Program-made: the position numbers and the translations under genes
From: Bacteroidales bacterium
GTDB lineage: Bacteria; Bacteroidota; Bacteroidia; Bacteroidales; GCA-2748055
NCBI GenBank assembly: GCA_029931975.1
Contig: JAOZQY010000039.1
Coordinates: forward strand, 2,130-35,941
DNA length: 33,812 bases
Direction of reading: 5' to 3'
Shown here: piece after piece, positions 9,280 to 17,451 of the stretch
Layout: the number at the start of each line of letters is the position of its first letter
Numbering within the stretch: the stretch's first letter is position 1
Notes under the pieces: model-generated
What the model was told of the DNA's origin: nothing
Database searches by the model: none
The model's input: only the letters and a program-made list of their open reading frames with translations

Positions 9280-9987
9280 ATGAAGGATTTTATTACGAAG
9301 GCACTCAGGGGTAGAAAGGTGCTTTTAGGAAGAGATTTTTACCAGAGGAGGCAAATCAGACGTACCCGTCTGAGCTATGGCAATCGCTTTGCCAGCTGGA
9401 CTTTCTGTCCGGATGTAATAAATGAAAATGCTGTCGTATATTCCTTTGGAGTGGGAGCAGATGTGTCCTTCGATCTTGATTTGATAAAGAATTTTAACCT
9501 CCATGTTCACGCCTTCGATCCATCACCTGGCTCCATTGAATGGGTGAAAAAGCAACAACTGCCCGAAGAATTTCATTTTTACCCATATGGACTTGCATCC
9601 TATGACGGAAATATTCAATTTGCCGAACCCCTTGAACCAGGTGTACACTCACTTCGAATGATACATGCTGATGGGGACTCGATTGGCGAAACGAAAATCC
9701 ATGAGCTTCCTGTGCATCGTTTGTCGACTGTTATGCAAAAACTTGGTCATAACAGGATTGATATTCTGAAGATGGACATTGAAGGAGCTGAATATACAGT
9801 AGTCGAGGATATTCTGGAAGCTGATTTTGAAATTTCTCAAATACTGATAGAGTTTCATCACAGATTTAGCAATATGGGAATTGAGAAAACCAGGCAATCC
9901 ATTCGTAAGTTAAACTCGGCAGGATACAAAATATTCAATGTTTCAGCGTCAGGAGAAGAGATCTCTTTTATTCATACCTCTGTCTAA
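9280..9987 (+). CDS. FkbM family SAM-dependent methyltransferase
   Basis: 235 residues from the ATG at 9280. The class I methyltransferase fold is shown by a glycine-rich SAM loop (SFGVGADVSFD, about 55-65), an acidic residue ending the next strand (HAFD, about 77-80), and the FkbM signature KMDIEGAE at about 164-171. A longer frame reaches a GTG at 9223, but that would overlap the PorP gene by 19 bp and add a segment that looks unlike the family, so I prefer 9280. FkbM enzymes usually O-methylate sugars or polyketides; here, next to two glycosyltransferases, the target is probably a sugar hydroxyl on a surface glycan. The gene starts 38 bp after the PorP stop and ends 1 bp before the next gene. 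Substrate is unknown. Confidence 0.88.
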   Translation: MKDFITKALRGRKVLLGRDFYQRRQIRRTRLSYGNRFASWTFCPDVINENAVVYSFGVGADVSFDLDLIKNFNLHVHAFDPSPGSIEWVKKQQLPEEFHFYPYGLASYDGNIQFAEPLEPGVHSLRMIHADGDSIGETKIHELPVHRLSTVMQKLGHNRIDILKMDIEGAEYTVVEDILEADFEISQILIEFHHRFSNMGIEKTRQSIRKLNSAGYKIFNVSASGEEISFIHTSV

Positions 9988-9988
9988 A

Positions 9989-11260
9989 ATGAAAATAGTC
10001 CTGATCAGCACACATGCACAAACCGGAGGAGCTGCAAAGGCTTCCTGGAGACTTATGAAATTGCTAAGGAAGAATGGCATAGATATCAAGATGCTTGTTC
10101 AGGATGGAGAGAACATAAACGAGGGCATTTATTCAACTACTCACGGGATGGTGAAGCGTTGGAAAAACCTGGCTCGGTTTATCCTGGAGCGTCTGGTTTT
10201 CTTAAGACAGGAACGCTCCAAAAGCATTCGCTTTCTGTTTTCACTTGCTAATACAGGCGAGAGCCTTGCCCGAAATCCTCAGGTTAGGGAAGCCGACATC
10301 ATTCATCTTCACTGGATCAACGGTGGTTTCCTTTCCTTGAAGTCGCTTGGAGAAATTCTTGAGCTGGGGAAACCTGTTGTGTGGACATTTCATGATATGT
10401 GGCCCTTTACGGGGGGGTGTCATTACGCGCTGGATTGCACAGAGTATTTGCGCAATTGCGGACAGTGTCCTTATCTGAAGAAACCATCAAAAAAGGACCT
10501 GTCACACCGAATCTGGAAGAAAAAGGAGCACTTGTTCCGGAACAGTAATGTGACAGTAATTACTCCCAGTAAATGGCTTCAGGAATGTGCCCGTTCAAGC
10601 TCTATGCTGGCTCACTGGAACTATCATACTATTCATAATCCGATCGATCAGGTAAGATTTAAACCGGTTGACAGAGCGCTTGCCTGTGGAAGTCTGGATC
10701 TGGATCCCGCAAAAAGATATATTCTATTTGGAGCTGCCACATTGAAAAATGTTATTAAAGGCTTTGAGTATTTTCAGAAAGCAATGGAAATCCTGCATAA
10801 GGATCTGAAAGAGGAGCCCGGGGTGGAAATCCTTTTATTTGGGAAAAGTATGGGTGATGTAGAAAGATTGTTTCACTGCAAAACACACAATATTTCTTTT
10901 ATTCAGTCGGCCGAAACCCTTGTAAATCTTTATAGTGTTGCACACCTGTTCCTGATTCCTTCCCTGCAGGATAACCTGCCAAATACGATTGTGGAATCCA
11001 TGCTCTGTGGTACACCGGTGGTAGGCTTCAAAACCGGTGGAATTCCGGAAATGATCGATCACAAGGTGAACGGTTACCTGGCCAGTTTTAAGGATGCCGG
11101 TGATCTGGCCAAAGGAATAAAATGGGTGCTTGAGTCGGACCCTTATGAGGACCTTTCTTCCAGGGTCAGAATGATGGCCACCGAAAAGTTTTCCATGGAA
11201 CGTTCCCTGGAGAAGCATGTTTTATTGTATAAAAAACTGATGGAACAGGAGGAAACATGA
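9989..11260 (+). CDS. GT4-family glycosyltransferase (WcaC-like)
   Basis: 423 residues from the ATG at 9989, which opens the typical GT-B strand MKIVLISTH followed by a GGAA loop; an upstream in-frame ATG at 9938 would overlap FkbM by 50 bp. The N-terminal acceptor domain holds HLHWINGGF and WTFHDMWPFTGGCHY. The C-terminal donor domain has FGAA at about 247 and NLPNTIVESMLCGTPVVGF around E336, the GT4 nucleotide-sugar motif. The usual first Glu of the E-x7-E motif is Gln/Asp here (LQDN). Four cysteines (144, 150, 157, 160) follow the HDMW motif. It overlaps the next gene by ATGA. Likely role: adding a sugar in the cytoplasm to a lipid-linked repeat unit; donor and linkage cannot be read. Confidence 0.88.
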   Translation: MKIVLISTHAQTGGAAKASWRLMKLLRKNGIDIKMLVQDGENINEGIYSTTHGMVKRWKNLARFILERLVFLRQERSKSIRFLFSLANTGESLARNPQVREADIIHLHWINGGFLSLKSLGEILELGKPVVWTFHDMWPFTGGCHYALDCTEYLRNCGQCPYLKKPSKKDLSHRIWKKKEHLFRNSNVTVITPSKWLQECARSSSMLAHWNYHTIHNPIDQVRFKPVDRALACGSLDLDPAKRYILFGAATLKNVIKGFEYFQKAMEILHKDLKEEPGVEILLFGKSMGDVERLFHCKTHNISFIQSAETLVNLYSVAHLFLIPSLQDNLPNTIVESMLCGTPVVGFKTGGIPEMIDHKVNGYLASFKDAGDLAKGIKWVLESDPYEDLSSRVRMMATEKFSMERSLEKHVLLYKKLMEQEET

Positions 11261-12006
11261 GGCATTCACCCCTGATATCGATCATAACAGTGGTTTTCAA
11301 TGGCGAGAATGAAATCGGGCGCACCATAGAAAGCATAGTCGGACAGAGCTATAAAGGGATCGAATACATTATTATCGACGGAAACTCCAACGATCTTACC
11401 CTGGAGGTGATCGGGCGATATGAAGGAGTGGACCTGCTGATCAGCGAGCCCGATACAGGATTATATGATGCCATGAACAAAGGGCTGAAGGCTGCCACCG
11501 GAGATTATGTGTGGTTCCTGAATTCGGGCGATCAGTTATTCAGCCACGATACAGTGGAGAAAATAGTCGGGGGACTGGAAGGAAGGCCTGATATCATTTA
11601 TGGGGGTACCATGATTATTGATGAAAACCAGAATGAAATCGGAGACAGGAGGCTGAAGCCCCCGGACCGGCTTACCTGGAAATCCTTTCGTCAGGGCATG
11701 GTGGTTTGTCACCAGTCACTTCTGGTCAGAAAGGAACTGGCACCGGAATATAACCTTGACTATCGCCTGTCGGGCGATATAGACTGGGCCATCCGGGCCT
11801 CAAAAAAGGCAAGCCTGATTCATAATACAAACCTGATACTTTCAAGGTTTCTTGAAGGGGGTATGACTGAGCATAATATCAAAGATGGATTAAAGGAACG
11901 TTTCAGGATCATGACTCGCTATTATGGCTTTATTCCAACGGTGCTGAGGCATTTCCTTTTCGGAATCAGGCTTAGCAATTACTATCTGAAGCATAGGAGG
12001 ATCTAG
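11257..12006 (+). CDS. GT2-family glycosyltransferase (WcaE-like)
   Basis: 249 residues, GT-A fold. It opens with ISIITVVFNGENEI and has DGNSND at 41-46, SEPDTGLYDAMNKG at about 63-76, and NSGD at 89-92 where many GT2 enzymes carry DxD. This arrangement is that of the WcaE-like branch seen in colanic-acid-type clusters. The length is usual for a soluble single-domain GT2. The start overlaps the stop of the GT4 gene (ATGA, 11257-11260), so the two are translationally coupled. The stop TAG shares a CTAG palindrome with the stop of the convergent gene. Confidence 0.88.
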   Translation: MRHSPLISIITVVFNGENEIGRTIESIVGQSYKGIEYIIIDGNSNDLTLEVIGRYEGVDLLISEPDTGLYDAMNKGLKAATGDYVWFLNSGDQLFSHDTVEKIVGGLEGRPDIIYGGTMIIDENQNEIGDRRLKPPDRLTWKSFRQGMVVCHQSLLVRKELAPEYNLDYRLSGDIDWAIRASKKASLIHNTNLILSRFLEGGMTEHNIKDGLKERFRIMTRYYGFIPTVLRHFLFGIRLSNYYLKHRRI

Positions 12007-13223
12007 AGTTCCTTCCGCATAATTTCGTGTAGCAGTTCCACTCTCTTCTCAATTGAATGATCGCGCAGAGCCCGCGCCTGGCCTGCAAGAGCTATAGTTT
12101 TTGCTTCAAGTGGATGATCCCATGCCCATTCGAGCTTTTCAACACATTCCTGCTTGTTTTTATAGGTGAGTATCTCACTGTCGGGTTCAAACAATGAGCG
12201 GATATTCTTTTTATGATCGGTGACCAACAGGGTTCCTGCTCCGCTTACTTCAAACATTCTTACGTTGGCGGCATAATTACCGGCCACTTCGGCATGCTGA
12301 TTAAAACCAATGGTGTACCCGGCAATTCGTTCCAGCATTGCTAAGCCAAAGACAGGCTCATTTCTGCAGTTTTTCCGGAGGATCGAAGAGTAATTGCTTC
12401 CGCGGGGCATCTCTGTGAGCTGTCCCGTTTTCTGAAGGGTCTGGTTTTCAAGAATGCTTTTTATGTTCAGTGCCGAAAGCAGCTTAACCCCCAGGTAAGC
12501 GGCTTGTTTCATCTTCAGTAAATGCCAGGGATCCTGCTCCAGCTGGCCATAAATTTTCAGCGGGAGTTTGTTCCTGAGGATCTCTTCCACATAAGAGATA
12601 CGTGTTTTATGGAACTGGTTCCGGTAGAGCAGAGAGCCTATAAATATGATCTCATTGACCGGACTGGGAGGTACATTTATCTGTCTAACCAAGGATGATT
12701 CAACTGCATGTGGAAAGAGATAGGAGTGGATTTCCTCCTTCTTAAAATCATCCAGGAACCTTTCGGAGCAGGCCAGAATCACGTTGTAGTTCCTGAAGGC
12801 CTTGATGTTTTCGCTGTTGTAAGGCGCACAACAGTGTCCGATAAGCAGCTTTAGAGAGCCGACTTCTTCCCTGATCTTCTGGATGAAGGAAGCAGTAAAG
12901 TTGATACTGTCCTGGATAAACAGGATTTCCGGTTTGTAGTTTTTGAGCTGTTCCAGTAGCAGCCTGTTTCCCGACAGCTCCGTTCCATGCTCTCTGGCCC
13001 ATGCATTTTGCATATGCCTGGCATTGTGAATTATCTCATGTCCGTCGATGCCGTAGTTCTGCTGAAGGTAGTGAGGGAAGTAGTTGGAATATCCATATCC
13101 CTGGCTCATCAGATGCCTGTGCTGCTCATCATAGCTTAAGGTGAGCACATCAGGATTCGCTGCTTCATAGGACTGGAGGAAGTTTTTGTAGAAGGAGGTG
13201 ACTTTTATGAATCTGTACTGCAT
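12003..13223 (-). CDS. CgeB-like glycosyltransferase (GT-B, group 1)
   Basis: 406 residues. The N-terminal half contains YSNYFPHYLQ and a strand ILFIQDS typical of the acceptor domain of CgeB-like proteins; the middle has IGHCCAPY and ACSERFLDDF. The C-terminal third, with GFNQHAEVAGNYAANVRMFE then VSGAGTLLVTD and a terminal helix, is the group 1 donor domain found in CgeB-type and spore-maturation-like glycosyltransferases. It is the last gene of the minus-strand run, 41 bp after the deacetylase stop. A promoter-like pair in that gap may give it some independent expression. Probably adds a sugar to the glycan made by this locus; specificity unknown. Confidence 0.82.
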   Translation of the reverse strand: MQYRFIKVTSFYKNFLQSYEAANPDVLTLSYDEQHRHLMSQGYGYSNYFPHYLQQNYGIDGHEIIHNARHMQNAWAREHGTELSGNRLLLEQLKNYKPEILFIQDSINFTASFIQKIREEVGSLKLLIGHCCAPYNSENIKAFRNYNVILACSERFLDDFKKEEIHSYLFPHAVESSLVRQINVPPSPVNEIIFIGSLLYRNQFHKTRISYVEEILRNKLPLKIYGQLEQDPWHLLKMKQAAYLGVKLLSALNIKSILENQTLQKTGQLTEMPRGSNYSSILRKNCRNEPVFGLAMLERIAGYTIGFNQHAEVAGNYAANVRMFEVSGAGTLLVTDHKKNIRSLFEPDSEILTYKNKQECVEKLEWAWDHPLEAKTIALAGQARALRDHSIEKRVELLHEIMRKEL

Positions 13224-13245
13224 CGGGACGGTGTCTTATTACTGG

Positions 13246-13275
13246 CAAAGTAAAACTTAAATGATCAATTTGCAA
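13246..13275 (-). promoter_or_regulatory. Candidate Bacteroidota promoter before the CgeB-like gene
   Basis: On the minus strand, TTG (13273-13275) is followed after 19 bp by TTACTTTG (13246-13253), one base off the TAnnTTTG -7 element. The spacing lies within the 17-23 bp range reported for this phylum. It overlaps the end of the deacetylase gene and could be a secondary promoter. Confidence 0.35.
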
Positions 13276-14641
13276 CAGGCATGCGGCCTGCTATTTCCCT
13301 GCCTGTAATCCCTTCCAGTTTCATGGAGCGGATATAGTCCAGTTGATCCAGGTAGAAGCTGGTAATTCCGGGATGTTCGTATTCATCGAAGAAAGAGTTG
13401 TGCCAGAGCATTGAGAATACTCCGTTGAACTTCTGAACCTCTCTGACCAGCTCCTGGATGGATAGATGGATTTGTTCAAAGTCCATTTTACGATAACCAA
13501 ACATGGTCACATCCATCATAGTGAGCGGTATCTGCCAGAGGTCCAGGGCCTGGTTATTTTCAAAATCATATAATTTGAAGGGCCAGCAGTAGGAGTTGCG
13601 GAATCCTTCATGTTCAGCAAAGCCCAGGGTAGTATCATAGTTTAAGCCTGCCTTTTGCTGGATTTGAGCTGTTTGAGGAAGTCTGTATTTCAGGTAGTGC
13701 TGTCGGATACCTTCCACCTTTGCAGGTGCAGCTTGCCGTAGGTTTGCCACGGTTCGGTTCATGGCCTCCTGGTCTGTGGCCGACTGGACGGTTCCGTGTA
13801 TGCCCACCTCAAACCCTTTTTCCGAAAGCCTGTTCATCATCTCCCTGATCCTTTTAGTGCGGAACTGGTACCTTGAATTATCGTGAATACCATCCTTTTC
13901 AAGGAAATAGAAGCTGCTTCGGAATCCCCTATCAGCTTCCGATTTCATAAGGAAATCAAAGTTCCAGAAGGGATTCTTCCTGGAAAAGGGATTCAGGAAG
14001 TGATAAAGAGAGGAGAAGGCTACCCTCCAGGTGTCGGTTCTGCTATAGGGAGAGGGAACCAGCTTAAGCAGCATCTTAAATTTGTAGCCTGTTTCAAAGA
14101 AGTGATAGGCATCGATCATGTCTATATCGTGACTAAGCGCAAAAATCGGATTTTTAAAAACAGGGCTGCGTTGAAAGGGTAGGCTATTCAATTTGCAAAA
14201 GACTTCCAGTCCCTCCAGGATAGCTTCGAAATAGTAGTTGACCAACGGCTTTGAAACGATCTCCAGCCTCTTTTGCAAGGATGCTGTATAGGGAAAGCGT
14301 CCCAGTTCATCCGACATTCTGCTTTTATACTCTTCATATCCCGATAGCAGGTGGAATACTGACTTCAACAGGTCATGACGGAACAGGAGAGTATTGTTTT
14401 CAAAGGTATAGAAGGAAGTGATCGATCGGTCGACTGGGTAGAGTACCGGGATATCATCAATCCGGATCACCTGTCCAGGATCCAGGGCTTCTTCGGAGAG
14501 GGGAAAGTAGACCTGCGGAACTCCTGGTTCCGGGGTAGTTCCATAGAGGAATAGCCTCCTGAGCTCAGGACTGATGCTAGCATGGTGACCAAGGTGTTCG
14601 AGTACATACTCGATCTGGTGTTGGGATAGGCGTTTCTTCAT
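13265..14641 (-). CDS. Polysaccharide deacetylase family protein with long N-terminal extension
   Basis: 458 residues. A strand ending FALSHDID (about 167-174) supplies the acidic pair of the NodB homology domain; GFEVGIHG (about 276-283) is the matching His motif, and a late MLWHN (about 411-415) fits the closing catalytic His. The first 165 residues are a conserved-looking extension without recognisable catalytic motifs. No signal peptide is visible, so it probably acts in the cytoplasm on an intermediate. Members of this fold remove N- or O-acetyl groups from sugars. It starts 2 bp after the CapA-like gene and so belongs to the same transcript. Substrate is inferred to be a sugar of the local glycan. 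Confidence 0.82.
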   Translation of the reverse strand: MKKRLSQHQIEYVLEHLGHHASISPELRRLFLYGTTPEPGVPQVYFPLSEEALDPGQVIRIDDIPVLYPVDRSITSFYTFENNTLLFRHDLLKSVFHLLSGYEEYKSRMSDELGRFPYTASLQKRLEIVSKPLVNYYFEAILEGLEVFCKLNSLPFQRSPVFKNPIFALSHDIDMIDAYHFFETGYKFKMLLKLVPSPYSRTDTWRVAFSSLYHFLNPFSRKNPFWNFDFLMKSEADRGFRSSFYFLEKDGIHDNSRYQFRTKRIREMMNRLSEKGFEVGIHGTVQSATDQEAMNRTVANLRQAAPAKVEGIRQHYLKYRLPQTAQIQQKAGLNYDTTLGFAEHEGFRNSYCWPFKLYDFENNQALDLWQIPLTMMDVTMFGYRKMDFEQIHLSIQELVREVQKFNGVFSMLWHNSFFDEYEHPGITSFYLDQLDYIRSMKLEGITGREIAGRMPVAN

Positions 14642-14643
14642 GC

Positions 14644-15768
14644 TCAGCGGTTGGAATGTAAGTATTGGAGCAGGCTGCTCATCCGGCGTTTCACAAAGCT
14701 TAATAGGCCCAGACGGTTTAGCACAGATGGCAGTTTCATTTCAATATTCCTTACCATCCTGTCCGTTCCGTAATAGAGCCATAGCCGAAAGCGGTTGAAG
14801 TGTCTGTTCCTGACCTGGGTAGGTAGCAACTTCCGCTGTTTGTTGGCATTGTAGAATTTCCTGTAGGTTCTGTAGGGTTTTTGCAGGGCTTCCGAAATAC
14901 CCTGCAGATGCAGGAGGACTATCTCTGCTTCCTCTTTTACAGGAGATGAAACCAGGCAAGCACTTTGATCCAAATGAATGGGATGGATAGTATAGCTTTG
15001 ATCTGTCTCATCCATGTTAAGAACAACAAGCATGGAGCTGCGGCTGATTTCAGGATATTCAATGAGCCGGGTTCCGGCATATTCCAGGGCTGGCATTGAG
15101 AAATTTCCCATGCCATAGAATATGTTTGATTTACCGGTGGACTGTATGCCCTGGAGACAATGGGAATGCGACCCGATAAGGAGATCACAGTATTGGGCAG
15201 CCTCTTCGGCCAGTAGTTTATTGACAGGTTCGGGGAAGTTCTCAAATTCCTGATTCCAGTGATTATAAATGATTTTGATATCTGCATCTGATTCTTTAAG
15301 GACGGACAGGACCAGGTCCTTGCGCAGCTCAGCCACACCTCCCGAAGCGGAAGTGGCAAAGTGCCTCCCGGAAGCATACCTCTGCATAAATCCCCATAGG
15401 GCCACTTTCCTTTTCCGGATGCTGATTTCGGCTGGTTCAAGGGCCTCCTCCAGCCTGCTGCCAGCTCCAAAATGAGCAATACCATGATCCTTAAGTACCT
15501 GCCGGGTGATCTCGATGCCTTCACTTCCAAAATCGCACATGTGATTGTTGGCAAGTGAGACTGCCCTGATATTCAGATCATGCAGAATATGACAGTCTTC
15601 GGTCAGTTGATGCAGGCCGGCCTTTAAAGCAGGCTTCATCCCTTCCCGGATAAATGGTGCTTCCAGGTTTGCAATGTTCAGATCGGTGCTGTGGAGGATA
15701 TCACGCAGGGTCTTATCGATCTTCAGGTGATCGGACAGAATAAGATCGCCAACAATACCTATTTTCAT
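14644..15768 (-). CDS. CapA-family protein (metallophosphatase-like), soluble form
   Basis: 374 residues. Visible family motifs: GD at 7-8, NLEAP at 34-38, LANNH at 72-76, YNHW around H170, and GSHSH around H201/H203, giving the metal-ligand pattern of the PGA_cap / CapA fold related to calcineurin-like phosphatases. Classical PgsA/CapA of poly-gamma-glutamate synthesis carries an N-terminal membrane anchor; this protein begins directly with the first core strand MKIGIVGD, so it is likely cytoplasmic. The C-terminal 90 residues are basic. Its start overlaps the Asn-synthase-like stop as ATGA (15765-15768). CapA relatives are common in exopolysaccharide loci, where their reaction is often undetermined; poly-gamma-glutamate synthesis is not supported because PgsB/PgsC partners are absent. 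Confidence 0.85.
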   Translation of the reverse strand: MKIGIVGDLILSDHLKIDKTLRDILHSTDLNIANLEAPFIREGMKPALKAGLHQLTEDCHILHDLNIRAVSLANNHMCDFGSEGIEITRQVLKDHGIAHFGAGSRLEEALEPAEISIRKRKVALWGFMQRYASGRHFATSASGGVAELRKDLVLSVLKESDADIKIIYNHWNQEFENFPEPVNKLLAEEAAQYCDLLIGSHSHCLQGIQSTGKSNIFYGMGNFSMPALEYAGTRLIEYPEISRSSMLVVLNMDETDQSYTIHPIHLDQSACLVSSPVKEEAEIVLLHLQGISEALQKPYRTYRKFYNANKQRKLLPTQVRNRHFNRFRLWLYYGTDRMVRNIEMKLPSVLNRLGLLSFVKRRMSSLLQYLHSNR

Positions 15769-17387
15769 AATGCAGCAAGTTCCTTATTTAGTTTTGCCAG
15801 GCTAAGCAGGTAAGTGACATAGGCCCCGCTGATATTTTCAGTGTTTAATTGAAATTCATCCAGGAGTGCTGGCAGGTCCCAGCTATTCACCTCTTTTTGC
15901 CAATCAATTTCAGGAGCCCAGTTTGTGTGCAGGGAAGTGTTCTTGCGGTGCCTGTACATGAGAATCAGGTGCCTCAGTTTATTGTTGTATTCATAAACGA
16001 GGTTGTTCCTGATGGGTCGTTGCCTTTTGTCGTTATCACGTTTAATTTTGATCAGCTCCGGATTGCTTCTGTAGAGGTATTTCAACTGTGCATTGGTGTA
16101 GAGGCGTGTGTTTAACAGCGCTTCCATTGGAAGGCCCAGGAAGAAGTCGATTAATTCATTGTCGAAGAAGGGTAAGAGGAAACGGGTAGGCCCGCTGTTG
16201 TCTTCTACCTCCGAACGTACAACATAACGGCGCTGACGGTAGTCCAGGTCCCACTGGATAAAGGCTGAGATTGGGTCCCTGTCCATGTTGATAGAATCGC
16301 TCAGGGACCGGGACAGCATTTTCCTGTGCTCACTGCTGGCCGCAAGGTCGGGTCTGATAAGGGGCGTTACCTGGAACTTCAGGATGTAGTTGACGATATC
16401 CTGTTTCGATTGCCAGGATTTCATCCTGTATTTGATGTGGCTTCCTGCCATAAAGTCGCCCGAATACCCGGGAACACGTATGGTGGCCTGTTGGGACAGT
16501 TCGTGGTAACTGTACAGCTCCTTTTCATAGTTCCTTACATTGGTGATGCGGTCATACATTACATCGGAATCCACAATCTTTCGCAACTCTTTCAGGTCAT
16601 TATAGAAAACCTTATGGGAAGCGCCCCTGGTAAGTTTCTCCATTACTTTCCTGGCAGTTATGATTTCTCCGCTCTCCTCTCCCCGTCCGTAAGTGATGGC
16701 ATGAATCCGGATTCCTGCCTGGTCAAACTCATGTGCCAGCAGACGACTGTCGAGTCCCCCCGATAACAATTGGAGGCAACTATTTCCATGTTCCTTAATA
16801 TAGTCGCTGTACAGAGCAATTCGTTTATGCCAGAGCCCGGCAAATTCTTTTTCAAGCTTACGGAGCCCACCCTTTTTGAACTGGTGCTCAAGCTTCCAGT
16901 AGCGTTTACAGGTAGTCTCCAGTCTATCACTCACCACGCGGGTTTTCAGTATTGAGGCGGTGGGAAACTCGAAAATGTTTTCCACAAGGGTTTTGTTCCC
17001 AAGCACATAGCCCAGCGATAGGGTTTCAAGCAGAGCCCCCCTGTGCAGCCGTTTTCCCGCAAAGGGGATCAGGCGCTGCCATTGTGTGGAGATGATCAGC
17101 TGGTTCTTTTGCTCTGTATAGAAAAGGGGATAGATACCATAACGGTCGTTGCCTGCAATAAGCGATTTTCCCCGGACAATCACAAAAATGAAATTGCCGT
17201 TGTATGTAAGTATCCGGTCGGGTAGTTCACCATTCAGGAAGTGCCTGGCCAGTGTGGGAAGAAAATCTTCGTCAGTGACAATTTTATTATCCAGCACCAC
17301 ATAGCCTTTGAAGAAAATGTACCCTCCTCCTTTCAACTCGCTGAACCCTTCAGACTCGATCTTATCCGGACGAAGATTTAAAAACAT
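15765..17387 (-). CDS. Asparagine-synthase-like ATP-dependent ligase without glutaminase cysteine
   Basis: 540 residues. The second half is an ATP-pyrophosphatase synthetase domain with LLSGGLDSR at about 207-215 and ITYGRG after it. The first 150 residues match only the later part of a class II glutamine amidotransferase domain (TYNGNFIFVI, then NDRYGIYPLFY at about 80-90). The protein begins MFLN, so the N-terminal nucleophile Cys needed for glutamine hydrolysis is missing. By family knowledge such proteins either use free ammonia or another amine to form an amide, or act like beta-lactam-synthetase relatives. In glycan clusters the usual inference is amidation of uronic acids or attachment of an amino compound. 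It overlaps CapA by 4 bp and follows the flippase after 64 bp. Confidence 0.85.
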   Translation of the reverse strand: MFLNLRPDKIESEGFSELKGGGYIFFKGYVVLDNKIVTDEDFLPTLARHFLNGELPDRILTYNGNFIFVIVRGKSLIAGNDRYGIYPLFYTEQKNQLIISTQWQRLIPFAGKRLHRGALLETLSLGYVLGNKTLVENIFEFPTASILKTRVVSDRLETTCKRYWKLEHQFKKGGLRKLEKEFAGLWHKRIALYSDYIKEHGNSCLQLLSGGLDSRLLAHEFDQAGIRIHAITYGRGEESGEIITARKVMEKLTRGASHKVFYNDLKELRKIVDSDVMYDRITNVRNYEKELYSYHELSQQATIRVPGYSGDFMAGSHIKYRMKSWQSKQDIVNYILKFQVTPLIRPDLAASSEHRKMLSRSLSDSINMDRDPISAFIQWDLDYRQRRYVVRSEVEDNSGPTRFLLPFFDNELIDFFLGLPMEALLNTRLYTNAQLKYLYRSNPELIKIKRDNDKRQRPIRNNLVYEYNNKLRHLILMYRHRKNTSLHTNWAPEIDWQKEVNSWDLPALLDEFQLNTENISGAYVTYLLSLAKLNKELAAL

Positions 17388-17451
17388 AGCTCAATTAGAA
17401 TTGCTTAAAGATAAGGAAAAACGGTATGGAGTTAGCGGGGTCACAGGGCCC

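Noticed and set aside
14937-15554. 205-codon open frame on the minus strand
   Set aside because: It lies inside the CapA-like gene in another frame and its translation shows no motif; the CapA frame has clear family motifs.
14644-15768. Poly-gamma-glutamate capsule synthesis locus
   Set aside because: Only a CapA-like protein is present; PgsB/CapB ligase and PgsC are absent and the surroundings are polysaccharide genes.
17388-17451. Terminator or promoter in the 64-bp gap inside the glycan run
   Set aside because: A GGGCCC palindrome and a TATCTTTA sequence (minus strand) are present, but there is no stem with a T-run and no -33 partner at proper spacing.
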